Shown piece after piece: positions 46,504-58,600 of a stretch of 64,000 nucleotides of DNA (position 1 is the first letter of the stretch; each line of letters opens with the position of its first letter). The notes beneath the pieces are model-generated. The model saw nothing but the letters and a program-made list of their open reading frames with translations, was not told the origin of the DNA and did no database searches. The DNA comes from Cavia porcellus (lineage: Eukaryota; Chordata; Mammalia; Rodentia; Caviidae). The position numbers and the translations under genes were made by a program. The DNA is taken from NCBI RefSeq assembly GCF_034190915.1, contig NW_026947485.1:49707019-49771018 (forward strand). Reading direction: 5' to 3'.

Positions 46504-47300
46504 TTTTATAGTTTACTAGTTGCATGATTTGCATATGTTATCTGACTGAGCTGTAGTTTGCTTAACTAGAAAATAGAGATGATACTCTCCCATGGATTAG
46601 AGTTGGTTCCTTGAGAATACTTTGAAAACCATTCCAGGCTACAGATGTGATTTAATATTCTGGAGTAAAGAGTAGCTTCTGAAGTTGGGTGCAAGGAGAG
46701 ATTTGGGGATGAATGTGCCTGGGTTGGTCAATTGAGATCTGCACAGAAGGGACCTGTAGAGGGAATGTCAAATGAGACTCCCCAGAGGGCGGGTGGAGGA
46801 CTTCAGGCTTTAGGCTCACTGGGGCCTGGCCTTGAGCACCCTAGCTAACCTCGATGGGTTGTATCTGTGAAATGAATGTCAGAGACTGACTTGAGAAAGT
46901 TATGAGGACAGAAGTTATTGTTGAAAGCAAAGAAATTGAGAATCAATGCAGGCAAGAGCCTTGAATTAGGATGCAGTCACCAGGGAAAGAATGTAGGAGT
47001 GTGGGAGGGGTAGAAGAATGTTGGGAGAGGATTTGTGACCCCCAGGGCTCCATGCTGACGCCTAACAGGACAGCTGGATCTCTAGAAGACCTACTTACTT
47101 ATTCTAGCCTCAGGTCCCTAACTGGCCTGCCTTATAAAATGACAAGTAGCTACAGAGAATAAGGATAAGAAAATACTTTGATAACTCTATAGCAGGATTT
47201 CACCTGATAATAGGTCTGTATTACTGAACATGAGTAGTGGTGCAGGCTTATTAAAAGCGTATCCTAAAAACACCAAGAAAATAAACAACAAGAGTACATC

Positions 47301-47380
<80 letters not shown>
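47301..47380 (+). repeat. (GT)n microsatellite in CTTNBP2 intron 1
   Basis: About 80 bp of TG units with two short TATG interruptions, 690 bp before exon 2. Confidence 0.96.
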
Positions 47381-47384
<4 letters not shown>

Positions 47385-48069
47385 GGTGAGAGAGAGTTGA
47401 CAAAATAAACACGTTGCTTTGAAAGTGGCAATGATAGTTGGTTTTGCCCATTCCTTGTGGGAATGTGAATCTGGTATTACCTGCTTGACTTTTGAAGGGA
47501 AGCCTGTATGTGTGCGTGATCTTCAGTTTTTATCATGTTGACCGAATAAAGGAGACAAAAAAAATAGGACCAAGTTATACACATCTGCAGGCCAGATTTG
47601 CTTATAGGCTGCCGACCGGTGGCCTCTGCTGCAGAGTGTTCTGTAAACATGACCTGCTATTATTGGAGGTCCTGGAATTCATAATAACCTCCCAGGAGCC
47701 TTTCTGTCAGCCTTCTTCTAGGAATACATCTGTGTTTGCTTTGCTACCCTGAAACCCTTCCGCCTCCAACATATCCCAGACCTGTTTTGATACAGACTCC
47801 AGGGACTTTGAATTTGTGCCACATAATTTGAAAAGATTCAGAATCCATGCACATGCAGGCGGGCTGGAAAGTGTATCTCCTTAGAGGAGAGATTTGAGAG
47901 AGGGCATTAAGAAGGTTAAGACAGAGGTTTTCTGTTGTCCAACAGTACCTGGGTGCCTCTTGCATTTACTGAGCCCCTGGGATAAAAATGATCCATTGTA
48001 TACCTAGAGGATATGTGTATCTTTCTTAGAAATAGTTCTTCATGACTTTTTAAAAAATTTGTATTGCAG

Positions 48070-48177
48070 AAAAAAGAATTCGATGTGGACACACTCAGTA
48101 AATCAGAGCTGCGAATGCTCCTCAGCGTGATGGAGGGGGAGCTGGAGGCCAGAGACCTGGTGATTGAGGCCCTGCGG
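48070..48177 (+). CDS. CTTNBP2: CTTNBP2 coding exon 2 (start of the CortBP2 N-terminal coiled-coil domain)
   Basis: This 108-bp exon encodes 36 residues, beginning [17 protein letters not shown] and ending LVIEALR. It is bounded by an AG acceptor (TTGCAG, ends 48069) and a GT donor (CGG|GTAAGA, 48178). Both borders are phase 0, so it continues exon 1 directly to give residues 28-63. The peptide appears identical to CTTNBP2 as I remember it. It opens the conserved N-terminal domain shared with CTTNBP2NL, where a leucine/acidic heptad-like pattern ([22 protein letters not shown]) begins the long coiled coil used for oligomerisation in this family. The downstream exons (the rest of the coiled coil, proline-rich region and ankyrin repeats) are outside the window, so the gene is partial here. 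The paralogue CTTNBP2NL is less likely because the exon 1 peptide is CTTNBP2-specific. Confidence 0.96.
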
Positions 48178-49879
48178 GTAAGAGCACTCTAGGCATGGTG
48201 TCCTTGCTGTGTGATTTTCTTTTCTCATGGAATCAGTGATAGAGATTCTTCTCCTTAATTTTTGAATAGAGTAGATTTAAAAAGTTAAATCAGGTTAAAA
48301 TGTGCCCCTCACTCCATATATCAATGCAAAACCTTTGAGACTGACAGACACTGATGGTCACTGAGATGTGGGTGACTGAGGATAAGCTGTTGAATATGGG
48401 TGGCTTGAGAATCAGCTGTATTTCAGAAATCTTTTTCTGCCTCATATGCCTTTTTGGTTAAAGACGTATATTTAAAAAAATTATTAAGTTGGTATCATTT
48501 ATGAGGGCAGTGAGGAAAAATTAAGAAAAATCATTTTTAAAAATACTGCTAATTATTTCCCTTCATATATAAATTACAAGGCTTTTTTTAATTTTAGAAA
48601 CTTAGAGTTCAAAGTAATTATATATGTAATATATCTTCAAATTATTATATCATCTTGTCATTTAAAAATATTTCATTATAGTTTGCAAAGCATATATTAA
48701 AAGTTTCGGTGAAGTTTTTTTTTTTCAATATTGATTAAATTTTCTTGATGTCACATTACTTGGATATTCCAGATCTTATAATATTTTGCCATATGAATCA
48801 AGTAGAAATTTGTGTTGTTTTCCTTTTGTGTATGTAGTATTTTGTACAAGTAGATGTTTCTTGGCTTTCAATAATTTAGCTGAAAAGGATATAGTATGTA
48901 GAAAGTATGCCTTCATCTTATTTTTTGAGGGAGTGTTTTCTCAAAGTCTGCCTGAAGGAGTTTATTTTGACACATGAAATTTTGTAGAATGTGAGCAAAT
49001 TGTTGCCTGTGAAAAGAGCTTACCTGGTAAAGAAGGCATGTAGGGGTGGTGAAGGTTACCCATGATGGAGAAAGGTAGATGTGGTGAGAACCTAGTCATG
49101 GAGGAGATGAGCTAGTTCCCAAATTGAAGTCTTTGGTGTATTTCCACAGGTCCGAAGTTGGGACAGTACGTATCTGATAACCCAACAATTGGATGACAGA
49201 GAATAACTTTCTCAGAATAGTGATATAGTGACAGCATTAGCAAGCCAATATTAAGGTGTAAATGTTGCCTTTTAATCCCAAGTTTTACCAAGAAGACATT
49301 TGTACAGTTGGTGGTGAGAGGTATCCATCCTCTTCCACATTGGTAAGATAGATATCCTTGAAGGAACTTTCTGAGGCAGTACATCACTAATATGTGGTGG
49401 CTTCATCAGAACAAGGGTGCAGTCACTTATTGAGGCTGAGAGCATAGCCTTTTGGGACCAAACAGAAGCAAAGAGTTCCAGCTATACTTTGGATATTTTC
49501 CTATTCTTCACTATTAACATGTGAAAAGCATCAGTACTGTGGAATTTCCCACTGTTCACATAAATATGTGAACATTTAGTAGAGCCTGAAGTCACCTGTA
49601 CTTTTTAGTTTGATTGGAATTCTAGTAGAAGTGAAAGCTTGCTAATGGTCAAGATATGTTAAAGTGTACATTTTTTGTAGAATCAATGACAAGGACCCTT
49701 GTATGATACCATGGGTCAGTGGTCTGTATCACCATCAGATCTAGCATCTCATTTTCACAAAATATTATGTATGACCCTTTACTATCCTGTCATGAGATTT
49801 ATGGATAATTGCACATATGAATAGATCATACTAAAAAACATGCCACAATTACATTGTGATTTAAAGAGAGTAGGGAAAG

Positions 49880-49990
49880 GGGGCTGGGGATTTAGCTCAG
49901 TGGCATAAGTGCCTGCCTTAAAAGCAGGCAGTCGTGAGTTCAATCCCCAGTACTGATAAAAAGGAAAAAGACAAAAAAAAAAAAAAAAAA
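49880..49990 (+). mobile_element. Near-intact young ID-type SINE in CTTNBP2 intron 2
   Basis: GGGGCTGGGGATTTAGCTCAGTGGCATAAG (A box), a palindromic arm TGCCTGC..AAAAGCAGGCA, GAGTTCAATCC (B box), GATAAAAAGGAAAAAGAC and a pure A tail. Flanked by AGAGTAGGGAA (49867-49877 and 49991-50001). Confidence 0.94.
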
Positions 49991-50639
49991 AGAGTAGGGA
50001 AGTAATTTATAATAAAATATTTATTTCTATATATAAATGCTAACATATGCATAGACTCTAAGACATGGTAAAGTAGGTGTCTCTTTGCACGTGTCTCTTG
50101 CATGGATGTTAATGCCAAAGTTGTAAAGGAGTTCTGACCCCAGAGTACCATATTGTTGACTTAGTAAAGTGATTTTTTTTTTTTTTTGAAATGAGATGAC
50201 TTTTTATAAAGTTCCAAACAAACATACATATTTTCATGGAAATTGAATTCCTGGAAAATTCAGTTTAAAATAATTAAGATAATTTATTTACAAGGAAAAA
50301 AGAGTTAATCCCTTGATTTGAAGATTCTAGTGAAAGGAATGAGCAGAGGGACATTTGAAAGTTTTAGGGGACCTGGATATTTCCAGGGTGTGTGGCAGTT
50401 CCTTCTCCCTGCCCCATGGTGCCATTTACTATGAAAATAAACCACTCTTGCGGCTCCTTGAAACACCTTGGAGTCCTCTGCTTCTATGGGAAAGCACTAG
50501 CTGGGACTGATCTGTTTTGCTTGTAAGACTAAAAACAAACAAGAAGGGATCTCAAAGAGATGACAACCTAGCTAAGGTCAGAAGCGGTGGCATGCACTGG
50601 AGTTTTCGGCTGCATTTTCACACAACCTCCCTTGTTGAA

Positions 50640-51015
50640 CATGGTATATAGGGGGATTTTTAAACATATTGGAGTGCTGTTTTGCCATGAAGAAAGATAA
50701 TTGTGAGTCATTTGTAGAAAAATGGCTGTATCTTGAGACCAAAATGTTAAGTAAAATAAATCAGACATAATAAGCATCAATATTACGTGGTTTCTCTTAG
50801 ATGAGAAACCAAGGTTTTAAGTAAAGAACAAAATAAAAGATTGATATTAGGAAGTAGGGAGATCTTTCTCAAATGGGAGAAGGATCAAGGGATGGAGGGG
50901 AAAAGGAAGCGGGAATGAAAAAAAAGAAATGAAGATGTATTATGTATGTACATTTGCCAACTCTACACTAGGAATGTAAATAGTACTGCAAATATGTACT
51001 AATGAAAAGTAAAAT
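50640..51015 (+). mobile_element. L1 3' end (ORF2 C-terminus remnant and 3' UTR)
   Basis: GTGCTGTTTTGCCATGAAGAAAG, CTTGAGACCAAAATGTTAAGTAAAATAAATCAG and a purine-rich GGATGGAGGGGAAAAGGAAGCGGG segment ending ATGTACTAATGAAAAG follow the order of an L1 3' end. Confidence 0.72.
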
Positions 51016-51829
51016 TGAGAATTTTGATTTAATATTCAAGCAATTGTATATTTTTAAGAGTAGGTGGTAATGTCATTTTCTCACACCTGGGGTAGGTGGC
51101 AGAGACTCACCATGGTGACTCACTGGTTGACTATTCTCTGGGGCATTCAGCGGAACTGGTCAAATATTTACTTGGGTACAAATATGCCATTTAGTTGCCT
51201 TTTCTTGTAAATTGAAAGCTAATGTTCCAGAAAGAAACTGAGAAGATGTGAAACTTTTATTTCATGTTTCAAAATAAACTTATTCCTAGATTAAGAATCA
51301 AAAGTTCCTTAAGCAGTATTTAGTATGCTGCTTTTCAACTGGCATTTTTAAAGCCAAAAGTAGCATTTCCCTGATAATAGAATATATTTAACATAATGTG
51401 TAAATCAAGATACCTAATATGTACCCTGAACCGTAATAGATTTAGAAATGATTTTATGAGGTATTCAAATTATTTAGAATTTTAAGATCAAAAAAATTAA
51501 AAATTAAAAATTTTAAATCTTTTCTATCCTGATGATTTTCATTTTCAAGCTGTCACAAAAATTCCATATGTAGATCATTGAATTAACAGTAACACATTTT
51601 TCAGAACAATCTGTACAGTTTTTAGAAGAATGCTGTGGTGAAATCTAAAAAAGCAAAAAATATATTGAGCTCAAACAAAACAGCTTTTTTTTTTAGATTT
51701 TTAAAATGCTTCTCTCTAACTTAAATTGGCTTACAGATAAGTGTCATTAGAGTTAAGAACATATAATGGAAAATATTTTTATCTGAAGCAAATGACAATA
51801 ATAATAGTAAATTTCACCATAGCATTCTT

Positions 51830-51942
51830 TTTTTTTTTTTTTTTTTTTTGTCTTTTTCCTTTTTATCAGTACCGGGGACCGAACTCACGACTGCCTGCTT
51901 TCAAGGTGGGCGCTTATGCCGCTGAGCTAAACCCCCAGTCCC
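51830..51942 (-). mobile_element. Near-intact young ID-type SINE in CTTNBP2 intron 2, antisense
   Basis: Poly-T head, GTCTTTTTCCTTTTTATCAGTACC, a B box complement, a CTGCCTGCTTTCAAGGTGGGC arm, a GCTGAGCTAAAC A box complement. Flanked by a perfect 15-bp duplication CACCATAGCATTCTT (51815-51829 and 51943-51957). Confidence 0.94.
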
Positions 51943-52499
51943 CACCATAGCATTCTTAAGAAATACTTAAGTAGTTACAGATCAGACAAACAGATGGATA
52001 GACACACATCAGACAATTATTAATAGACTGAGTGCACTCAGTTGTATTTGGCCGACTTTAGAGTAACTCTTTTATATTTCAGAACTTTTATAGGTCAAAT
52101 AACAGAGCTATCTTGTAATAAGAATTAGAATAAAACCCTTTTTCTTATAATCAGTATTTCTTAGTATTTTATTTTGTCTCAAGGATTTTGGCAACTCCAT
52201 GTCCTCTTATCTAGTCCTGGATCAGTCACCTCTATACCTTCTGATACCTACCCAGGCTTATTTTTTTTTTCCTAACTGTGGAAACTCCACCTGCAAGGGG
52301 CGACCCCAAGGCAGCTTTTGTTGTGTTTTTATCTATCTTTGACTGTCTGTACTTTATGGTTTATTTTTGTCTCTATGAGGTGGAGGCTGTGTACCTGGCC
52401 TGGGTATGGACTACAGTATTTAAACAGGATAAAATATCTCTCCCCAGGAAGGAAACTGGGCTTTTAGGCATAATTAGAAATGAGTGAGTGAAGAGAAAG

Positions 52500-55075
52500 C
52501 CATCCCGGTTACAGTTTACAGGTAGAGAAATGGCAGGCTACCTCTTTTACTGAGGTATGACGGCAGGAAGGAGGACCAGGGTTAAAAAAGAAGAACCAAG
52601 AGGCATGTGCCAGTGTCCAGCAATACTGTGGTTTATATTTGTTTTGTTTTCCTATCGTCATAAGTGCTTGGGGCTTCTCCATGGAACTTACTGACAGCCA
52701 GCCGGAGAGAGAAGGCAGAGTGCCTCTGGGCCCTTGGGTCTTGCTAGACCAGCTGGGAAGATGAGCTTGACTCTGGAGCCTCTGCCTTAAAGTGTAGTCT
52801 CACTTTCAGTGGCCAGGTTTTCAGTCCATGGGGTAGGAGGCCTCTTAAGGCAGTCCCTCATAAGGTGACCTGGCTTTCTGCAGTAGTGGCAGGTGACTTT
52901 AGTTGTTGAGCCTTTCTTGGAGCTCCAGGCGTCAGAGTGAGGGTCTGTTCTTTTGAAGGCTAAAACAGTGGCAACCATTTCTTTTTGGTCTCTTTGTTTT
53001 TTCCTCCTTGTTTCCTCTTGGTCTTGGTTATAGAATACTAAGGAGGCAGTTTTTACTAAAGTATCAAGTGAACTATGTGGAGCTAAAGCTATTTTTGTAA
53101 CTTTTTCTTAATATCTGTGACTAACTGGGTAATGAACTTGTCTTTAGGAATAACCTGTCTTTCTATTGAATCGGAAGTTACGGATGTATGTTTTATCAGT
53201 GCCTCTCATAAATGACATAAGAAGGCAAAGGGGTTTACATCTTTCCTCTGATAAATAGTTGACACTTCAAAATAACTGGAGAGTTTGGTTTTTTTTTTTT
53301 GTTTTGTTTTTGTTTTTTTGTCCTTCTTACACCTTCCAGAATATACACCTGAAAGTTTTTCTGACTCTAATCTGTCTGGCCGTTAGGCTAGTAGGGGTCT
53401 TGAGTAGGGACTGCTTGGGCTCCATTGGGAACTGGTTGTTCCACTGGTTGTTTATCTTCTGACTTTATAAAGTTAAGATGGTATTCATCCCCAAATGTAG
53501 TAGTAGCTTGTAATGCTGCTTACTTATCAGTAGAAGTTAATGCTTTAACAGTAACATTACCTCTTGCTAATTTAATTTGTAATTCTAAGTAAGTCCTCTG
53601 AAGACTTCAGTGTACTTATCAAGATCTTCTGAAAACTTTCCTAGACATTGGTTGGTCTGCCTTAGGTCACTGAGAGTAAGGACATGTGAACATGGGTAGT
53701 CTCATATGGCTTATAATTATACTTTAAGAACAAATAAGAATTATTTCTTAATGTAAAGAAACTTTGAACATAATGTAATTCTAACCATTTTTTCTCTTAC
53801 AGTACAATTCTAGTTGTAAAATAGCGTTGTAATTAATAATTCTCTTTCTATTCCTCTTTGGCTCTAGAGAGTAGGCAGGCCATGTGTAAGTATAAAAAAG
53901 TATCAAATGGCTCTTCTTTTACTATATAAGGGTCAAACATGTCCCAGTGCTTAGGAATATATTCTGAAGGAATGAGATTTTGACACAGAGTTCCCTGTAT
54001 CTGAAATGCGAAAAAGAAAGAATGAGTGTCCCTTTAATTTCTGTTTGTTTTGCACATGCTTGGGGCATCACTCCAGTTAATTCCACTCCAGAGCAGGTGG
54101 ATGCCATCTGGAGAGAGACCAGAAGGTGAAATTTGACCAGCCTATCCACCTTCCTACTGGTGCATAATTTTCTCTTTCCAGGGAACTCGTGTTCTTATTT
54201 CCATAAGTGTTTTTTGCAAGCACAAGTTGATCTCAGCTCTAACAGTCATATTTAAAGAAGGCAGCACTGCTTAGTACTAAGCTTCTGCTTTCTACTTCTT
54301 TGAAAGAGAAGGTAAGTAGCAAAAAGTGAGTTGGAAGTAGTGGGAGCACTTCTCACCCCACAAAGGAAATCATATCTAGAGATAGGTAAAAATGGCCTGG
54401 AGAAAAATCCAGCCTTGGGTCCTACAGGAAGAAGTCTCTAAGACATTCCTGTTATCTGCCTAGTAACCTAGGCAACCTTTTCTAGCAGCAACACAAGGCT
54501 ATGCTTTAAGTCCATTTGAAAAGTTTTATATTGCTGGTGCTCACAGATTTAAACTTATATCCATCCCCCACAATCACATTTCACGTTAGTAAAGAACATT
54601 TATCAGTCTTTTATGCACACATGAAAGAAAAAGGCTGTCTCTTTCTTATTTTTAGCATATCCAAGGCACAAAAGCAAATCACTCTCCTGATAGCTGTTTT
54701 CCTCCTTGAAAGGCAAACAGTTATTGAAAGATGCCTCAGTCTGAGTTCCAGAGGGAGAAATGGTCTAACAACAAGGTGGTTCTAAGTGAACTCCCAATGA
54801 GTGGGAGAAAAATTAGGGTTTGTAATTTATAAGCAAGTCTAAGCCTGTAGCTCAGCTCTTAATGGTGGCTTTAAGAAAGGGCTTTAACAGCTTCCACTGA
54901 GGAACCTTTGGTTATCCACCAGAGAGTAGCTCTGGTCATCACCTCTCAGTTGTCCTCTAAGTTTTCATTGGCCCTTGCAACCAGAGATTGGTCTATGAAA
55001 GGAAATCCAACTGCCTGTGTCTTCAACATCCATTGACTATTGGCCTCAGTGGGGGTTCACCAGATAGTGCTAGAA
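52500..55075 (-). mobile_element. Decayed class I (gammaretrovirus-like) endogenous retrovirus fragment, antisense
   Basis: Reading on the minus strand, the region holds a gag remnant (see the zinc-knuckle entry) preceded by capsid-like sequence broken by stops and frameshifts. A GGTGAACCCCCA stretch at about 55050-55062 could be a primer-binding-site-like junction, placing a leader to its left and an LTR beyond 55075, but that is tentative. I see no intact pol or env and no coding capacity. The retroviral nature rests on the gag C-terminus; the outer limits are uncertain. Confidence 0.6.
52787..52978 (-). pseudogene. Gag nucleocapsid (CCHC zinc-knuckle) remnant of an endogenous retrovirus
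   Basis: A 63-residue open stretch on the minus strand contains one CX2CX4HX4C zinc knuckle about half-way along, followed by a basic/proline-rich segment. This is the nucleocapsid hallmark of retroviral Gag. A lysine- and arginine-rich charged stretch precedes it, as at the end of gammaretroviral capsid. Upstream sequence is interrupted, so no full Gag can be made. A cellular CCHC protein is less likely because the surrounding sequence also resembles gag and there is no intron-exon structure. Confidence 0.72.
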
Positions 55076-57369
55076 AACCTGTCCTGTACTTTTAAGTGTG
55101 TTGTGGGTGCTCTAAGATCCTTTAGCCAGAAGAGTAAGCACTGTTGTTAGTTTTGTGAGGGATAGATAAAAGCCTGAGCTAAATGCAGACTAGATTTTAT
55201 TTAAAAAAAAGACCATTTTACATTTTGTGTCACAGTCTAACTAGATGGTGCTCTAATGCTACTTTTTCTTAACACTGTTGTCTGAGATAACAAACCATAA
55301 TAGTCAAGTCAGACTAAGTAAATTCAACAATTAAAAGTGGCATATAGCAAGAATAAAATGTCCCATTACAGAGGCATCACAACCTTTCCATGTTTTCAAC
55401 TTAAATTTATCCTTATAACAAAACACTAAGCAGTTGACAAAGACATAAAATAAAATTCAAAGCATAAATACTTTGATTACCTAAGCAAGTCACAGTCCAA
55501 AATCTGTGAAACAAAATCAAACTGTTTCTTCCATCCAGTCATCTTGGTGGAAAATCTCCAAATGATTTAGAGAGTACAATCTAGGAATGATATATCACTG
55601 CCAAATGATATAAGGGAAATGCACACTAAGCTCATGTTCTCTAAGATTGAAGAATGAATTCTAGGAACAGTGGAGGGTAAGAGCAGTATGTATTGAGGAA
55701 AAGAAAGCTGTATTTATTGGGGAAATAAAGCTGCTAAGAGACAAGGGATCCCAGGTGGATTCCCCTATTTTCCAGAATAAAATGTGAATGATTCTATAAT
55801 AGATATAATAAGTGACATAATTTTTGTTGAAGGGGATATCATATTTTAAAAATTATATTGATGGAGAATCTGAATTTCATAAAGCTGTTTAGCTGAGTTT
55901 TATTTTACTTTAATCACATTTGTTGTTGGTTTCCCCTTAATTACAGAATATAGGAATGTATCTTGGATTAATATGTTTGTTCAAATGAAGTACAGAATAA
56001 AATGCTTTGAACTTTAATAAAGAATGTGCTCAAGGAAAAGCAGCTACATTATCTGAAAACCAAAATAGAGCTATTTGAGTTAAATTTAATTGAATGTTGA
56101 AAATTTGAGTCAGCAGTTTTATCTAGAAACCAGCAATTCAAGGTTATTTTAGTGTCTGGCCTTCATTTCTTTTCCTCACTACTATGCTAGTATTCTTATG
56201 AGTAACTTAGTGAATGGGGAGCAAGGACAAGATGATGAAAATGCTAATTGCAAAATTTTAAAAAGTGAAAATTATTTGTTTTGGCATGCATTTTATAGGA
56301 CCAGCTTGCCATCCTTAGCATAAATTTGCATAAATGTAATATTAAATCAGTGTCTTTGTTTGGTAGTTATCCTCACATTTTCTCAATGCTTTCCTTTTAA
56401 TTAAAAGATAGTTTACTGTATTAAAGGCACAGAAATCTTCTTAACCTTCATAGACAGACTATGTAATGCAGACTTTCAGTTACTATTACTTGCGATGAAA
56501 TTTCAAAAATATAGCTCATTTAACATTTCTTCAGATAGATTGCATTTGTACCTGTGGTCACATTAAAGACAAGTCAAATTGTAGAATTGCCATATACACG
56601 CATCTACAACAAAGAGACCCAAAGTATAACAGAAGTCCTCTCCCTGTACACACAGGTTCTTGAGGTGAGTGACGCCAGCTGCAGAGACAACCTTGTGCCA
56701 AGCAGACATTCAGTAGTCAGGGTTATTTCTGTTACTTCTCCTCTTAGGAAGTTGGCCTCGTGTGCATTGTTGAAGCTGGGTTCAATCCAATTCCACATTA
56801 GTGCGTGGTGAAGGAGAAAGAAAGTGAAAGACAGACAGCTTCCTCTAAGCACATGCTGTGCTTTCTTCTACACAGTCACACCCACGAATGTAGGTGAGAA
56901 ATTTTGGACGTGTCTTGCTGCATAGGAGGCTGGGAAATGGCCCTGGATGGCTGCAGTGTAGTACTATGGAAAAGGATTTTGAAGGACCTTAACAACCTGT
57001 GAAAGTCCAAGAATAGGTTTCTCTTGATTTAGTGTTACATTATGAAGAACCCTGGAGTATGATAAAGAAAGATAAGTACTTATTCTTTTCTCCTTTTTTC
57101 CCTCAATAGTTATTCAGTTCCTTTTAGACACTAGGCATGAAAGTAATATTTGAAGCACATATTATGCAAAAATTGTGTACATTTAGGAATGTCTGTGTCC
57201 CAACTTTGTATTTTAAAATTGTTCTTGAAACTGCCATTTGGGCCTCAATTACTTTTTTTTTAGAATACTAATCAATATGTTCCAAGTTTGTGTAGGATGT
57301 TCCTACTCCAATACCTGGTCATTGGGTTTGAATTAAATAAATTTAAAGCTTTTTAATGATATGTTTTTA

Positions 57370-57605
57370 AAATGTTTTCTCTTAACCTTGGTGCTGTTGA
57401 CCTTTGAAACTGGATTTTTTTGTTGTGGCAGAGCTGTGCTATGCATTGCAAAATATTTAGCAGCATCCAGCAGTGGTGGCTTCCCAATAAATGCCAGAGC
57501 ACCTCCCACTTAGGATGTCATCCAGTTCTTCCCAGGAGGGGCAAAATTTGCTTCACTTGGGAATTGCAATACTTTAAAGTAACATTGGCATTACTGGAAA
57601 TGCCA
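57370..57605 (+). mobile_element. MER20-type hAT fossil
   Basis: TTCTCTTAACCTTGGTGCTGTTGAC, TTTGTTGTGGCAGAGCTGTGCTATGCATTGCAAAATATTTAGCAGCATCCAG and a GCCAGAGCACCTCCCA block match MER20 in order. Confidence 0.88.
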
Positions 57606-57627
57606 CTTTAAAAACCATTCTTCAGGA

Positions 57628-57705
57628 CCTGGGATTTAGCTCAGTGGCATAAGTACTTGCCTAGCAAGCACAAGGTCCTGAGTTCGATCCTTAAAAAAAA
57701 AAAAA
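57628..57705 (+). mobile_element. ID-type SINE
   Basis: CTGGGATTTAGCTCAGTGGCATAAGTACTTGCCTAGCAAGCACAAGGTCCTGAGTTCGATCC and an A tail. A subfamily with a TAGCAAG loop, different from the copies at 49880 and 51830. Confidence 0.92.
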
Positions 57706-58494
57706 CAAAAACTATTGGTTAAAGTGACTGTAAGAATTTTAAATATGATTTAAATGCATTGTATTATTATGCAGTGATTTTCTTATGCAATATTGAGCCT
57801 TAAAAACTAATCTGAAAATGCTTATTTTGCAAATACCATGACCTTTTAAAAACATGCATACTTTCCTGTTTAAAATTGTGTTCTACTTTCTCATGCAGAA
57901 CCTAAATGCTTTATTTTTCAAATTGAAAACTCCTTCTGATTATGTATAGCTCTGTGCCAGCATCTTGACATAGAACATAGGTGATCTCTTTAAATAGAAT
58001 AATGTTTCCACTCTAGGTTTTTAAAATGCTATCAGTATACAGCAGAGTATTGAGTATATTTTTCATATGACATGTCTGCCAAATACTGATAAAAGAATAC
58101 AATCTGGCTTTTATTAATTTCAGCTGAGTGAACATGCAGTCTTTTGTATTTGAGAATTCTCCTATGAATGCAGGCAATTGACTGGCCAAAACATTTGTGC
58201 TCTTCATTTTAATTAATGAATGAATTTGCTGTGCAGAGCTGAATTCATGAAAACTTAACATCAATTTCTTTCCTTCCTTGTCTGCGGAGATAACACTTTT
58301 CCATGACTAGAGAAAGGAGGAGTGTTGGCCAGAATTTATGTTGTTTCTGCAAGGAAATCAGTTTTCATAAAGTACAAAGAGCTAATGATATTTGAATAGC
58401 ATGTATTTTTTCCCAAAACACAGGAACTGTGAATTTTCTGTCTTCTAAGAACTCTTGTCTAATAGTTACTGTTGTGAAAGAAAAAATTAATATC

Positions 58495-58600
58495 AGATAA
58501 AATATATGTAATTTATATTTTATATATAATATATTATGCTATATATAATTATATATATAATATGTATTATATAAAATTTATATCTATAAATTAAGATGAG
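58495..58600. repeat. AT-rich low-complexity tract
   Basis: Degenerate TATA/ATAT repeats over about 100 bp. Confidence 0.9.

Larger units (their letters stand above)
36950..48069 (+). other. CTTNBP2: CTTNBP2 intron 1
   Basis: This 11,120-bp phase-0 intron runs from GTAACC to TTGCAG. Its first 500 bp are within the CpG island. From about 37.5 to 39.6 kb I recognise no repeats. Further in there is an old B1 fragment, a truncated young ID-type SINE, MIR and MER5-type fossils, and AT and GT microsatellites. No other exon could be supported within it. Confidence 0.93.

Noticed and set aside
47301..47380. CRISPR-like regular repeat
   Set aside because: A plain (GT)n microsatellite with no distinct spacers, in a mammalian intron.
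47492..47752. 86-codon + strand frame 300 bp before exon 2, considered as an alternative exon
   Set aside because: No convincing AG/GT borders in frame with exon 1 or exon 2, and no recognised CTTNBP2 peptide.
49880..49990. tRNA gene (A and B boxes present)
   Set aside because: A poly-A tail, target-site duplications, a non-tRNA 3' part and sister copies elsewhere in the window show a SINE. No complete acceptor stem is formed.
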